DNA from: Actinomycetes bacterium
GTDB lineage: Bacteria; Actinomycetota; Acidimicrobiia; Acidimicrobiales; UBA8190
Assembly (NCBI GenBank): GCA_021779775.1
Contig: JAJYAB010000163.1
Location: 1-5,121, forward strand
DNA length: 5,121 bases
Direction: 5' to 3'
Within the stretch, counting starts at the first letter, position 1. Each line of letters opens with the position of its first letter. Shown here one piece after another: positions 1-4,916 of the stretch. The notes beneath the pieces are model-generated. The model did no database searches. It had not been told where the DNA came from and was given only the letters and a program-made list of their open reading frames with translations. The position numbers and the translations under genes were made by a program.

Positions 1-176
1 GGCTGCCTGGTTGGTTGGCTGTGCAAGTGATGGACGAACCCCCGTCAGAGCAAGAGCCGAGATTTCCTCCTGCCGATGCCACAGTTGGCATCATCATCAG
101 TGAGGTAAAAAGTAAGATTACAGCTGCCAAGAAAGGTGAGGAACGCTTGGTTAGCACTTTGGTACCGAGGCTGTAG
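1..176 (+). CDS. Possible 3' end of an unrecognised gene (partial)
   Basis: Reading from base 3, the frame is open from the window edge to a TAG at 174-176, giving 57 residues. The C-terminal half is charged and amphipathic, with several Lys and Glu residues (VKSKITAAKKGEERL). That looks more protein-like than the Arg/Pro-rich shadow frames seen elsewhere in the window. An ATG lies at 30-32 but has no Shine-Dalgarno site, so a start outside the window is more likely. Third-position GC is only moderate and the DNA is AT-richer than the rest. The last 26 bases overlap the 3' end of the convergent lipoprotein gene. I do not recognise the family, and an open frame this short at a window edge can occur by chance. 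Confidence 0.3.
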   Translation, partial: LPGWLAVQVMDEPPSEQEPRFPPADATVGIIISEVKSKITAAKKGEERLVSTLVPRL

Positions 177-765
177 TATACCCACTAATTGTCCAGGATT
201 CATGGTTCTGGCTCATGGTCCACGATCCCCTGCCGCCACCCGGGCCCCCGCCATCCAATATCCGGGGACCCGGCTGGCCATCTAATGACGTTGTTCCTGT
301 GTCGAATATGCAGCCGGTCACTGTCGCCGAATTCCCCGACAGAGCCGTAACGACGGGCTTGCCGAGATTGTAGGAAGTTGGTCCACTGAGCTGCCCCAAC
401 TTCGCAGCGGCGAGGAACCGAACCTCGCTCTCGAGCGCTGCCCCGGAGAAGTACTGGGGTAGCTTCGGCCACAGCTGTAGACCAGAGGCGCCGGACGCGA
501 TGCCCGGCCGGACTTGCTGCCAGGGCACCTGGAGGTAGACGTACAAGGTCTGCTCGGCGGCTGTCCATGCTGAGAGCACCGCCGACCGGACTGCAGCGTC
601 AGCTGAGGTTGTTGACGTCGCCGATCGTCGGAAGCCTGCTGGCTTCGCAACGTGGCCCGGGCCCGCCGTACAGGCAGCGACTCCGAGGGTGACTGCCACG
701 AAACTGCTGAACACGGTCATGGCTCGGGCGGCACGTAGACGCCTCGGGTGGAATGGTGGCGACAT
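151..765 (-). CDS. Putative secreted lipoprotein, possibly NTF2-like fold
   Basis: This 204-residue protein begins with an Arg-rich segment, then a hydrophobic stretch (about 16-31) ending in a lipobox V-A-A-C. Cys32 would be the lipidated residue, followed by a Ser/Thr/Ala-rich linker. It is therefore probably exported and anchored to the outer face of the membrane. The C-terminal half contains a GNSATVTGCIFDTGT stretch and ends with Trp-rich strands (SWTM, ESWTISGY) and a terminal Cys. That arrangement resembles many small actinobacterial lipoproteins with an NTF2/SnoaL-like fold, but the assignment is inferred from general pattern only. The ATG at 765 was chosen because GGAGG lies just upstream, although the 3-base spacing is short. 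A GTG at 807 would add 14 residues and an ATG at 720 would remove 15; neither has a better ribosome site. No promoter was recognised. It is convergent with the frame at the left edge. The function is unknown. Confidence 0.7.
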   Translation of the reverse strand: MSPPFHPRRLRAARAMTVFSSFVAVTLGVAACTAGPGHVAKPAGFRRSATSTTSADAAVRSAVLSAWTAAEQTLYVYLQVPWQQVRPGIASGASGLQLWPKLPQYFSGAALESEVRFLAAAKLGQLSGPTSYNLGKPVVTALSGNSATVTGCIFDTGTTSLDGQPGPRILDGGGPGGGRGSWTMSQNHESWTISGYTTASVPKC

Positions 766-1382
766 GGTCCTCCGGGATCGGTCATCTCGGCGCACCCTTG
801 GGTGCACGGCCTCCTGGGATGGACCGACGTTTCCGCCGGCCGGCTCCTTTTATCGGACGCTTCACCATGAGGAAGGTCGAGTCCCGATGTGCTGCACTGC
901 CGTCGTGTTGCTTGCGCCGCTCCCGATCCGCCGGACGGGAAGGCGGCGGATAAGGTTGTCGAGTTGTTTAGCAGGTTCGCCAAGCCGCAGCAACGGTCAG
1001 ATCATGGAGCGAGTGAGATCATGGAGCCAGGTTGGACGGTCCAGAGCCCTGGCTGGCGCTTGCACACCGTTCGACCACGGACCAGCCTGGGCCGCTCGGC
1101 AGCGGCCGTTCGGATGCCGGGCGCACAGCACAGGCCCGCCGCATGGTGTCCAACGCGAAGCTCGGTTCCCGGCGGGCGGAGCACGAGTCTGGGGCACTGG
1201 TCCATACGAACGTACGTACGGACCCGCGCTGTACCCGCGCGCTTGTGCCACCCTGCAGCACCCGACGCCTTCTGTTACCGCCTCACTGGCTCCGTCGCCA
1301 GAGCAAGCCGGGATCACCACTTTCACGCCGCGACGAAGGCACTACAGCACGCCGCCGGAGCACGACGCGGGGCCTGTCCGGC
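766..1382. other. Intergenic stretch without a convincing gene
   Basis: Long frames cross this region on both strands, but their products are rich in Arg, Pro, Cys and Trp, lack family motifs and have no good ribosome sites. I read them as chance open frames of GC-rich DNA. Small structures are present: a 12-base direct repeat agatcatggagc at 999-1010 and 1016-1027, a 10-base palindrome cgtacgtacg at 1211-1220, and a hairpin ctggc-N6-gccag at 1286-1301. The promoter and leader of the lipoprotein gene should lie near 766-960, but no clear -35/-10 pair was found. A non-coding RNA cannot be excluded. Confidence 0.5.
1354..1382 (-). terminator. Hairpin directly after the Cys/His protein gene, possible terminator
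   Basis: The bases tccggc at 1377-1382 pair perfectly with gccgga at 1354-1359 across a 17-base loop. The stem starts on the base after the TAA stop of the small gene. There is no U-run after it and the loop is long, so termination is only a suggestion. Confidence 0.25.
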
Positions 1383-1601
1383 TTATTTGGCCTGCGCCGC
1401 CACGCTTCCCGGGCTCCGCTGCACGATCGTGACGAAGGTCCGGTGCACCGAGCATCGCTCCGTGTTGTTGTAGATCGAGAGGACAGTGTCACAGTTGGGC
1501 TCTGTGCATGTTCGACCGGCCGGGTGGGCGTCCACCGCCCGTCGCCACGTGACAAGCTGTTCGCCAGTGATGGGAGCTCCATCTGCGAGTGCCGAACGCA
1601 T
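1383..1601 (-). CDS. Small Cys/His cluster protein, probable SigF-regulon member
   Basis: The 72-residue product carries Cys32, Cys37, Cys50 and His53 (C-x4-C-x12-C-x2-H). These frame the conserved-looking stretch TVLSIYNNTERCSVH, a likely zinc-binding knuckle. I associate similar short C...C.T.LS.YN...C..H proteins with actinobacteria, but their function is unknown to me. It has no signal peptide or membrane segment, so it should be cytoplasmic. The ATG at 1601 is set by an AAGGGGG ribosome site five bases upstream. The same frame is open back to 1727, but that extension would translate through the promoter and lacks a ribosome site. The gene lies 171 bases downstream of sigF on the same strand and is preceded by a GTTT-N16-GGGTAC promoter. 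It is therefore probably transcribed by SigF itself and acts as an output of the stress circuit. Binding nucleic acid or a protein partner through the zinc knuckle is speculation. Confidence 0.75.
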   Translation of the reverse strand: MRSALADGAPITGEQLVTWRRAVDAHPAGRTCTEPNCDTVLSIYNNTERCSVHRTFVTIVQRSPGSVAAQAK

Positions 1602-1648
1602 GTTGACCCCCTTCTGCGGCACACCACCGCAACGGTTTATTGCGGCGC

Positions 1649-1674
1649 GTACCCGGTAGGGGGTGAGCACAAAC
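1649..1674 (-). promoter_or_regulatory. SigF/SigB-type promoter upstream of the Cys/His protein gene
   Basis: On the minus strand GTTT (1674-1671) is followed after exactly 16 bases by GGGTAC (1654-1649). This matches the known SigF/SigB-family consensus GTTT-N15-17-GGGTA(T/C). Transcription would start near 1640-1642, giving a leader of about 40 bases that contains the AAGGGGG ribosome site. It sits between the sigF stop codon and the small gene, where a promoter is expected, and it is the best such match I found in the window. Confidence 0.75.
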
Positions 1675-1756
1675 GTCCAGAAGGCTGCGAACGGCCAGAA
1701 AGGTGCGGTCCCGCCTCCCCTCGCCATCGGCCCATTTCCGCAGCGCCGTCACCGGC

Positions 1757-1771
1757 CCTGGGGCGGCCAGG
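1757..1771 (-). terminator. Short hairpin after sigF, weak terminator candidate
   Basis: The bases cctgg (1757-1761) and ccagg (1767-1771) form a five-pair stem with a five-base GC loop, one base beyond the sigF stop codon. It is short, has no U-run and may be coincidental in GC-rich DNA. Confidence 0.2.
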
Positions 1772-1772
1772 C

Positions 1773-2525
1773 TCAGGTCTCAGCGCACCCCTCACGTAGC
1801 TTCGCCAGGCTCCGCGAGAGCATCCGAGACACATGCATCTGGCTGACCCCGATCCGCTTGGCGATCTCCGACTGGGTCAGCCCTTCGACGAAGCGCAGCG
1901 CCAAGATCGCCTGCTCGCGCTGAGGCAGCTTTTCCAGCAGCGGCGACAACTCGGCTCGTCGCTCCGCACGCTGGTAACCCGGCTCGTCCTGACCCAGTCG
2001 ATCAGAGAGCGACTCGTCGTCCCCCCCGGACACGGGTGCCTCCAGCGAGGTAGCCCGGTACCCCTGCCCAGCTTCGAGAGCTTCGAGCACCTCTTCCTCA
2101 GTGGCGTCGGCATCAGCCGCCAGCTCGGCGATGGTGGGCGACCTTCTCAGGTCCTGCGACAGTTGGGCGATCGAGCTTCCGAGCCGGACGTAGAGCTCCT
2201 GAATTCTCCGGGGAGCCCGTACGGACCACCCCTTGTCCCGGAAGTGCCGCTTCAGCTCACCCAGGATCGTCCGGGTGGCGAACGTCGTGAACGCGACGCC
2301 ACGCTCCGGGTCGAACCGGTCCACCGCTTTGACGAGTGCCATGGACGCTACCTGGAACAGATCGTCGTAGCTCTCCCCACGGTTCAAGAAGCGGCGCGCC
2401 AGATGGCGGGCCAAACCCAGGTGTGCCTCCACCAGCTGGGCACGGACCGCCGGATCGCGGGTGGCAGCGAGCTCGACGAACCGGTGCCGCAGATCGTCGC
2501 GCCAGTCCGTGCTCTGGTCCGTCAA
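1773..2525 (-). CDS. sigF: RNA polymerase sigma factor, SigF/SigB family
   Basis: This alternative sigma factor (about 250 residues) directs core RNA polymerase to stress and stationary-phase promoters of the GTTT...GGGTA type. Region 2 (about 31-106) contains the core-binding and -10-recognition stretch DDLFQVASMALVKAVDRFDP, followed by GELKRHFRDKGW and RAPRRIQEL, hallmarks of this family. Region 3 lies around 110-165. Region 4 (about 195-246) has LPQREQAILALRF and a helix-turn-helix, LTQSEIAKRIGVSQMHVSRML, for the -35 element. Length is normal and no key region is missing. The TTG at 2525 is favoured as start because it overlaps the rsbW stop (TTGA) and has GGAG seven bases upstream, implying translational coupling. 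A TTG at 2558 would add 11 residues but lacks a well-placed ribosome site. The activity should be controlled by RsbW binding, with RsbV as the release factor. Confidence 0.95.
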   Translation of the reverse strand: MTDQSTDWRDDLRHRFVELAATRDPAVRAQLVEAHLGLARHLARRFLNRGESYDDLFQVASMALVKAVDRFDPERGVAFTTFATRTILGELKRHFRDKGWSVRAPRRIQELYVRLGSSIAQLSQDLRRSPTIAELAADADATEEEVLEALEAGQGYRATSLEAPVSGGDDESLSDRLGQDEPGYQRAERRAELSPLLEKLPQREQAILALRFVEGLTQSEIAKRIGVSQMHVSRMLSRSLAKLREGCAET

Positions 2526-2917
2526 TGCGTCGCTCCGCGTCGCCGCTTCCGCAGCCAAGCCCGGTGCCCAGCGTCCTCGCTGTCATGCCCGTGCTCGTCG
2601 ACCAACGCGTCCAGGATGCGGTCCGACAGCTCACCCTCGTCAGGTTCGGCACGCCCGCTGAGCCCTCCGGGGGCGCCGCCGTCGAGCAGGCACGACACCT
2701 CCAGGGCGCCGTCGCCCCACTGGTACCGAAGGCGGAGCTGCCCCGGCCGTCCCTGGTGACCCACCAGATGTGAGCAGAGCTCGTCGATGGCGAGCCGCAG
2801 ATCCTCGATCTCCTCGTAGTCGAAGTCGGCACGGGAGGCGATCGCTGCGACGGTGAGCCGCGCCAGCGATAGGAGCTCGGGTTTGGCCGGCAGGGACAGC
2901 TCGACTTCCTCTGACAC
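2522..2917 (-). CDS. rsbW: Anti-sigma factor, RsbW/UsfX-like ATPase-fold protein
   Basis: The 131-residue cytoplasmic protein belongs to the RsbW/SpoIIAB group of the GHKL ATPase-fold anti-sigma factors, which sequester SigF and in classic members phosphorylate RsbV. The diagnostic stretch is DYEEIEDLRLAIDELCSHL (about 33-51), which closely resembles the same region of Mycobacterium tuberculosis UsfX as I recall it. The N-box is atypical: four residues after the Glu of DEL there is His (about residue 50) where Asn normally helps hold Mg-ATP. The glycine-rich ATP-lid motif is also poorly kept. Kinase activity is therefore doubtful, although sigma binding is likely intact. GTG at 2917 was chosen because GAGGAGG lies eight bases upstream; the frame is open to 3088, but the extra 57 residues look non-conserved. 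The stop overlaps the sigF start, fitting equimolar production of factor and antagonist. Confidence 0.9.
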   Translation of the reverse strand: MSEEVELSLPAKPELLSLARLTVAAIASRADFDYEEIEDLRLAIDELCSHLVGHQGRPGQLRLRYQWGDGALEVSCLLDGGAPGGLSGRAEPDEGELSDRILDALVDEHGHDSEDAGHRAWLRKRRRGATH

Positions 2918-3107
2918 GTCTGGTGCCTCCTCGGCTGGGTTGGATTTGCTGGTCGTGGCGCTCAGCACCGACGTCAGACCTGCTGTGCCTCCGACGGGCG
3001 CTTGCCGGTGGCGCCTGGTGAACGGATCGTGTCCGATCTCAGGATGCAGTGGTGCTATGCAAGCCAGCGGAGGGATGGCCGCAGACACATGGCCGGGCTG
3101 CCGGCCA
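2918..3107 (-). other. 190-base gap between rsbV and rsbW
   Basis: In the related Bacillus operon these two genes are packed tightly, so this gap is unusual. It opens with a strong hairpin at 3107-3090 and ends with the rsbW ribosome site (2932-2926). The rsbW frame is open through most of it, but the translated residues show no conserved motif. I saw no GTTT...GGGTA promoter in it; a different promoter cannot be ruled out. Confidence 0.5.
3090..3107 (-). terminator. Perfect hairpin at the rsbV stop codon, possible terminator or attenuator
   Basis: Bases 3090-3096 (tggccgg) and 3101-3107 (ccggcca) form a perfect seven-pair GC-rich stem with a four-base loop. The stem begins on the base after the rsbV TAG. 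There is no U-run, so it may act as a partial stop, an mRNA 3'-end stabiliser, or nothing. If it attenuates, RsbV would be made in excess over RsbW and SigF. Confidence 0.45.
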
Positions 3108-3443
3108 CTACTTGGCGACCGCCGCGGCCACCGTGTCGTAGATCGAGAACACCGTGGTGAGGCCAGTGATCTCCAGCACCTTCATGATCTGGGGCTGGGT
3201 CACGACGAGCAGGAGATCCCCCCCCGCCTCGCGGAACCGCTTCAGGCCACTGACGAGCACTCCCAGCCCGGTCGAGTCGACGAACGACACCTCTGTGAGA
3301 TCAACGACGACGGTCGACGTGCCGGCATGGGCAACATCCAGCAGGCGCTCGCGTAAGCGAGGAGCCGTGTACACGTCGATCTCTCCGGCTACTGCGAGCA
3401 CCGGGACACCGTCATGCTCTTCGACGTCGAAGCTGACTTCCAT
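3108..3443 (-). CDS. rsbV: Anti-sigma factor antagonist, STAS domain (RsbV-like)
   Basis: This 111-residue protein is a complete single STAS domain. The conserved phosphorylation loop reads FVDSTGLGVL, with Ser57 as the residue that RsbW-type kinases phosphorylate. N-terminal strands (VPVLAVAGEIDVYTAPRLRE) and the C-terminal helix are present, and length is typical. Unphosphorylated RsbV binds RsbW and so frees SigF; phosphorylation on Ser57 blocks this. The ATG at 3443 has GAGGAGGA about nine bases upstream, so the start is secure. It is the first gene of the rsbV-rsbW-sigF group, all on the minus strand. No RsbU/RsbP-type phosphatase is in the window, so the input signal is not visible here. 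A 16-base tandem duplication lies directly upstream of its ribosome site. Confidence 0.95.
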   Translation of the reverse strand: MEVSFDVEEHDGVPVLAVAGEIDVYTAPRLRERLLDVAHAGTSTVVVDLTEVSFVDSTGLGVLVSGLKRFREAGGDLLLVVTQPQIMKVLEITGLTTVFSIYDTVAAAVAK

Positions 3444-3458
3444 CGTCGCGGATCCTCC

Positions 3459-3490
3459 TCGGACTGGTCATAACTCGGACTGGTCACAAC
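3459..3490. repeat. 16-base tandem duplication next to the rsbV ribosome site
   Basis: The unit tcggactggtcataac (3459-3474) is followed directly by tcggactggtcacaac (3475-3490), identical except for one T/C change. It sits in the rsbV leader or promoter and its edge touches the Shine-Dalgarno region. It may be a slippage product or a paired binding site. Confidence 0.85.
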
Positions 3491-3782
3491 GCGCGGAGAC
3501 TCGTGTTGGGTCGCCACCGACACTATGGCCTGCCGGCTCCTGGCGTTGCCAAAGGGCCTGGATTACCCCGGCACACCATCGAGCGAAGTGTCCCCTACTT
3601 CAGGTGGTCATCGCCGGGGTGGATGGTCTTGCCGGCACTGCGGATAGGCATCATGACGAAGGATGCAACACGGCGCAGGCACACGGCGCAGGCACACGGC
3701 GCAGGCACACGGCGCAGCGCATGGATGTCATGTTCGGTCGGCAGGCGCCGTACCCGTGGGACCTGGCCAGGACGTGACCAGC
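3491..3782. other. Region upstream of rsbV, no secure gene
   Basis: This stretch should hold the promoter of the rsbV-rsbW-sigF operon. Two GGGTA-like boxes occur on the minus strand, GGGTAA near 3563-3568 and GGGTAC at 3750-3755, but neither has a convincing GTTT box 15-17 bases upstream. A perfect autoregulatory SigF promoter is therefore not seen. Open frames here look like chance. The 13-base repeat at 3668-3717 lies inside. Confidence 0.4.
3668..3717. repeat. 13-base tandem repeat, nearly four copies
   Basis: The unit acacggcgcaggc occurs at 3668-3680, 3681-3693 and 3694-3706 without a mismatch. A fourth copy matches over its first 11 bases (3707-3717). The unit length is not a multiple of three, so it would shift any reading frame and argues against coding through this stretch. 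Confidence 0.9.
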
Positions 3783-4043
3783 ATGGTGCGTTCACCCATT
3801 GATCATCAGCCCGTCGAGCGACACGACGCAGATCTTCGGAGCTCAGCAGATCTTCGGAGCTCAGCAGATCTTCGGAGCTCAGCAGATCTTCGGAGCCCAG
3901 CAGATCTTCGGAGCCCAGCAGATCTTCGGAGCCCAGCAGATCTTCGGAGCCCAGCAGACGGCGGTGCCGTCGGGGTTGCCCCTCTCGTGCCGGCAACGAC
4001 GGTGGTCCGGAGCCGTCCGAAGGTCGTGTCGAGGGTGGGGTAG
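3783..4043 (+). other. Possible hexapeptide-repeat gene, reading frame undecided
   Basis: The seven-fold 18-base repeat is open in all three plus frames, so openness alone does not identify a gene. One candidate runs from ATG 3783 to TAG 4043 (86 residues, ADLRSS/ADLRSP repeats) with only a weak AGGA ten bases upstream. The other starts at TTG 3799 and reads TTQIFGAQQIFGAQ; it has no ribosome site but has clearly higher third-position GC before the repeat. The only base that varies among copies is also silent in that frame alone (GCT/GCC, Ala). After about 3990 the QIFGAQ frame turns Arg-rich and loses its coding look. Either a small repeat protein, a decayed gene, or non-coding repeat DNA would fit. 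I do not recognise the family. Confidence 0.3.
3829..3954. repeat. 18-base tandem repeat, seven exact-length copies
   Basis: The unit cagatcttcggagctcag is repeated seven times without any length change. Copies 1-3 (3829-3882) carry GCTCAG and copies 4-7 (3883-3954) carry GCCCAG, the only difference. Each unit contains the palindrome AGATCT, and the first three also contain GAGCTC. There are no spacers, so it is not a CRISPR array. In RNA each unit contains C-UUCG-G, a stable tetraloop sequence, but the flanking stem is imperfect. Confidence 0.97.
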
Positions 4044-4060
4044 GTGCTCCGAGCGCTTCA

Positions 4061-4340
4061 GTGGCGGTGGGCGGTGGGGCGCGCAGCCCGTTGCCGCTGG
4101 TGCGGATCGCGATGTTGGCCTTCGCGATGTTCCTCGTCGGGGTGTGGGCCGGCATCTCGGTGCTCGTCGGCCCGCTCTTCGGCTACCGGATAGACGGCTT
4201 GCCGGGGATCGGCCTGCTGGGTACCGCTCGTCGTCCCCACCGGCCGGTTCCCCGGTATGAGCAACACCCGACGCTCGCTCGGCGACGACGCGGCGGCGCC
4301 CCACCACCGCCTACGTGGTCTCATGGGTCCCGACCGGTAG
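4061..4340 (+). pseudogene. Possible frameshifted small membrane-protein gene
   Basis: From GTG 4061 one frame encodes a clear hydrophobic segment, LVRIAMLAFAMFLVGVWAGI followed by SVLVGPLFGYRIDG, with almost every codon ending in G or C. That is the signature of real coding DNA here. After about 4205 this frame becomes Arg/Pro-rich and loses the bias. The frame one base further on takes it over (VPLVVPTGRFPGMSNTRRSLGDD) and ends at TAG 4338-4340. A one-base shift near 4200-4220 would join the two into a protein of about 90 residues with one membrane span. This could be a genuine disabling mutation or a sequencing error. Alternatively the first frame stays open into the downstream domain gene, giving a 266-residue membrane-anchored cyclic-nucleotide-binding protein. 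The strong internal start at 4400 and the poor linker argue against that. The family is not recognised. Confidence 0.35.
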
Positions 4341-4399
4341 GTCCCCGTGCCGTGGTGGGCAGGGCAAGCCCGCTGTTCTCTGATGATGAGGAGCGGACG

Positions 4400-4861
4400 A
4401 TGACGGTGAGCGTGGTCGTGTCGACACTGGGTCGCTGGGGTCAGGCCCGGAAGATCGAGATCCTTGGCCACATCGAGTTGTTCGCCGACTGCTCCAAGCA
4501 TCAGCTCGCGCAGGTTGCCGCGATGACGGTGCAGTTGCACCTCAGCGAGGGTGCAGTGCTCACCCGGCAAGGGCGATCCGGTGGCTTGGCCTATGTGGTG
4601 GAGCAGGGGACTGCCGACGTCGTGCGTCACGGAGCCGTTGTGGCGACGCTTGGCCCGGGCAGCGTCATCGGCGAGCTGTCGCTGCTCGACGGTAAGCCAC
4701 GATCGGCAACCGTCAAGGCAACCTCGCCGATGGATGTCCTCGAAGTCAGCGGCGAGGATCTGGCCAAGCTCCTCGCCAAGATGCCAAGCTTCCGACGCAA
4801 GCTTCTCGAGACGCTGTCCCGCCGGGTACGCCGGATGGACGCGCTGCCCGAGGCACTGTGA
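4400..4861 (+). CDS. Stand-alone cyclic nucleotide-binding domain protein
   Basis: The 153-residue protein is almost entirely one cyclic nucleotide-binding (CAP/CRP-type effector) domain. An N-terminal helix (about 15-43, KIEILGHIELFADCSKHQLAQVA) precedes a beta-roll with GAVLTRQGRSGGLAYVVEQG. The phosphate-binding cassette is GSVIGELSLLDGKPRSATV (about 87-105), in which Glu92 and Arg101 are the usual ligand contacts and both are kept. A C-terminal helical region (about 117-148) follows. No helix-turn-helix is present, so it is not a CRP-type transcription factor, and no other enzymatic domain is attached. It probably senses cAMP, cGMP or a related ligand and passes the signal to a partner. 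ATG 4400 has GAGGAG six bases upstream. An in-frame extension to 4061 is possible but less likely. Its stop codon lies in a 16-base tandem duplication, and it converges on the SRPBCC gene. Confidence 0.88.
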   Translation: MTVSVVVSTLGRWGQARKIEILGHIELFADCSKHQLAQVAAMTVQLHLSEGAVLTRQGRSGGLAYVVEQGTADVVRHGAVVATLGPGSVIGELSLLDGKPRSATVKATSPMDVLEVSGEDLAKLLAKMPSFRRKLLETLSRRVRRMDALPEAL

Positions 4862-4877
4862 GCCCGAGGCACTGTGA
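4846..4877. repeat. Exact 16-base tandem duplication over a stop codon
   Basis: The unit gcccgaggcactgtga occupies 4846-4861 and again 4862-4877 with no mismatch. The first copy encodes the last residues and TGA stop of the cyclic-nucleotide-binding protein; the second is untranslated. The next bases (gcccga) begin a third, broken copy. Confidence 0.95.
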
Positions 4878-4887
4878 GCCCGACAGT

Positions 4888-4900
4888 CCGCTTCGAGCGG
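4888..4900. terminator. Short hairpin between convergent genes, possible bidirectional terminator
   Basis: ccgct and agcgg form a perfect five-pair stem with a tcg loop, midway between the ends of two convergent genes. No U-run follows on either strand. The position suits a shared terminator, but the stem is short. Confidence 0.35.
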
Positions 4901-4916
4901 GGCCACGCCAGCCTGA

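Noticed and set aside
1230..1255. GGGTAC box on the minus strand in the intergenic stretch
   Set aside because: It has no matching -35 element and no gene begins downstream at a sensible distance.
889..1473. Long plus-strand open frame across the intergenic stretch and the small Cys/His gene
   Set aside because: The product is Arg/Pro/Ala-rich without motifs, has no good ribosome site, and overlaps a better-supported minus-strand gene.
1602..1727. 42-residue N-terminal extension of the Cys/His protein
   Set aside because: It would be translated from the promoter region and has no ribosome site, whereas the ATG at 1601 has AAGGGGG at ideal spacing.
1833..2759. 308-residue plus-strand open frame opposite sigF
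   Set aside because: It is a shadow of the sigma factor gene, which has full family motifs on the minus strand.
2918..3088. 57-residue N-terminal extension of RsbW
   Set aside because: The GTG at 2917 has an excellent ribosome site and matches the usual family length, and the extension shows no conserved motif.
3750..3775. SigF-type promoter for the rsbV operon based on GGGTAC at 3750-3755
   Set aside because: No GTTT-like -35 box lies 15-17 bases upstream and the site is about 300 bases from the gene.
3829..3954. CRISPR array
   Set aside because: The repeats are contiguous with no spacers and only 18 bases long.
3595..4155. Minus-strand open frame with LLGSEDL/LLSSEDL repeats
   Set aside because: The repeat is free of stops in most frames because 18 is divisible by three. 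Outside the repeat the product is low-complexity, it crosses the 13-base repeat, and it lies opposite the strongly GC3-biased membrane-like segment.
4058..4906. Long minus-strand open frame opposite the cyclic-nucleotide-binding gene
   Set aside because: It is antisense to a clear conserved domain and its translation shows no recognisable family.
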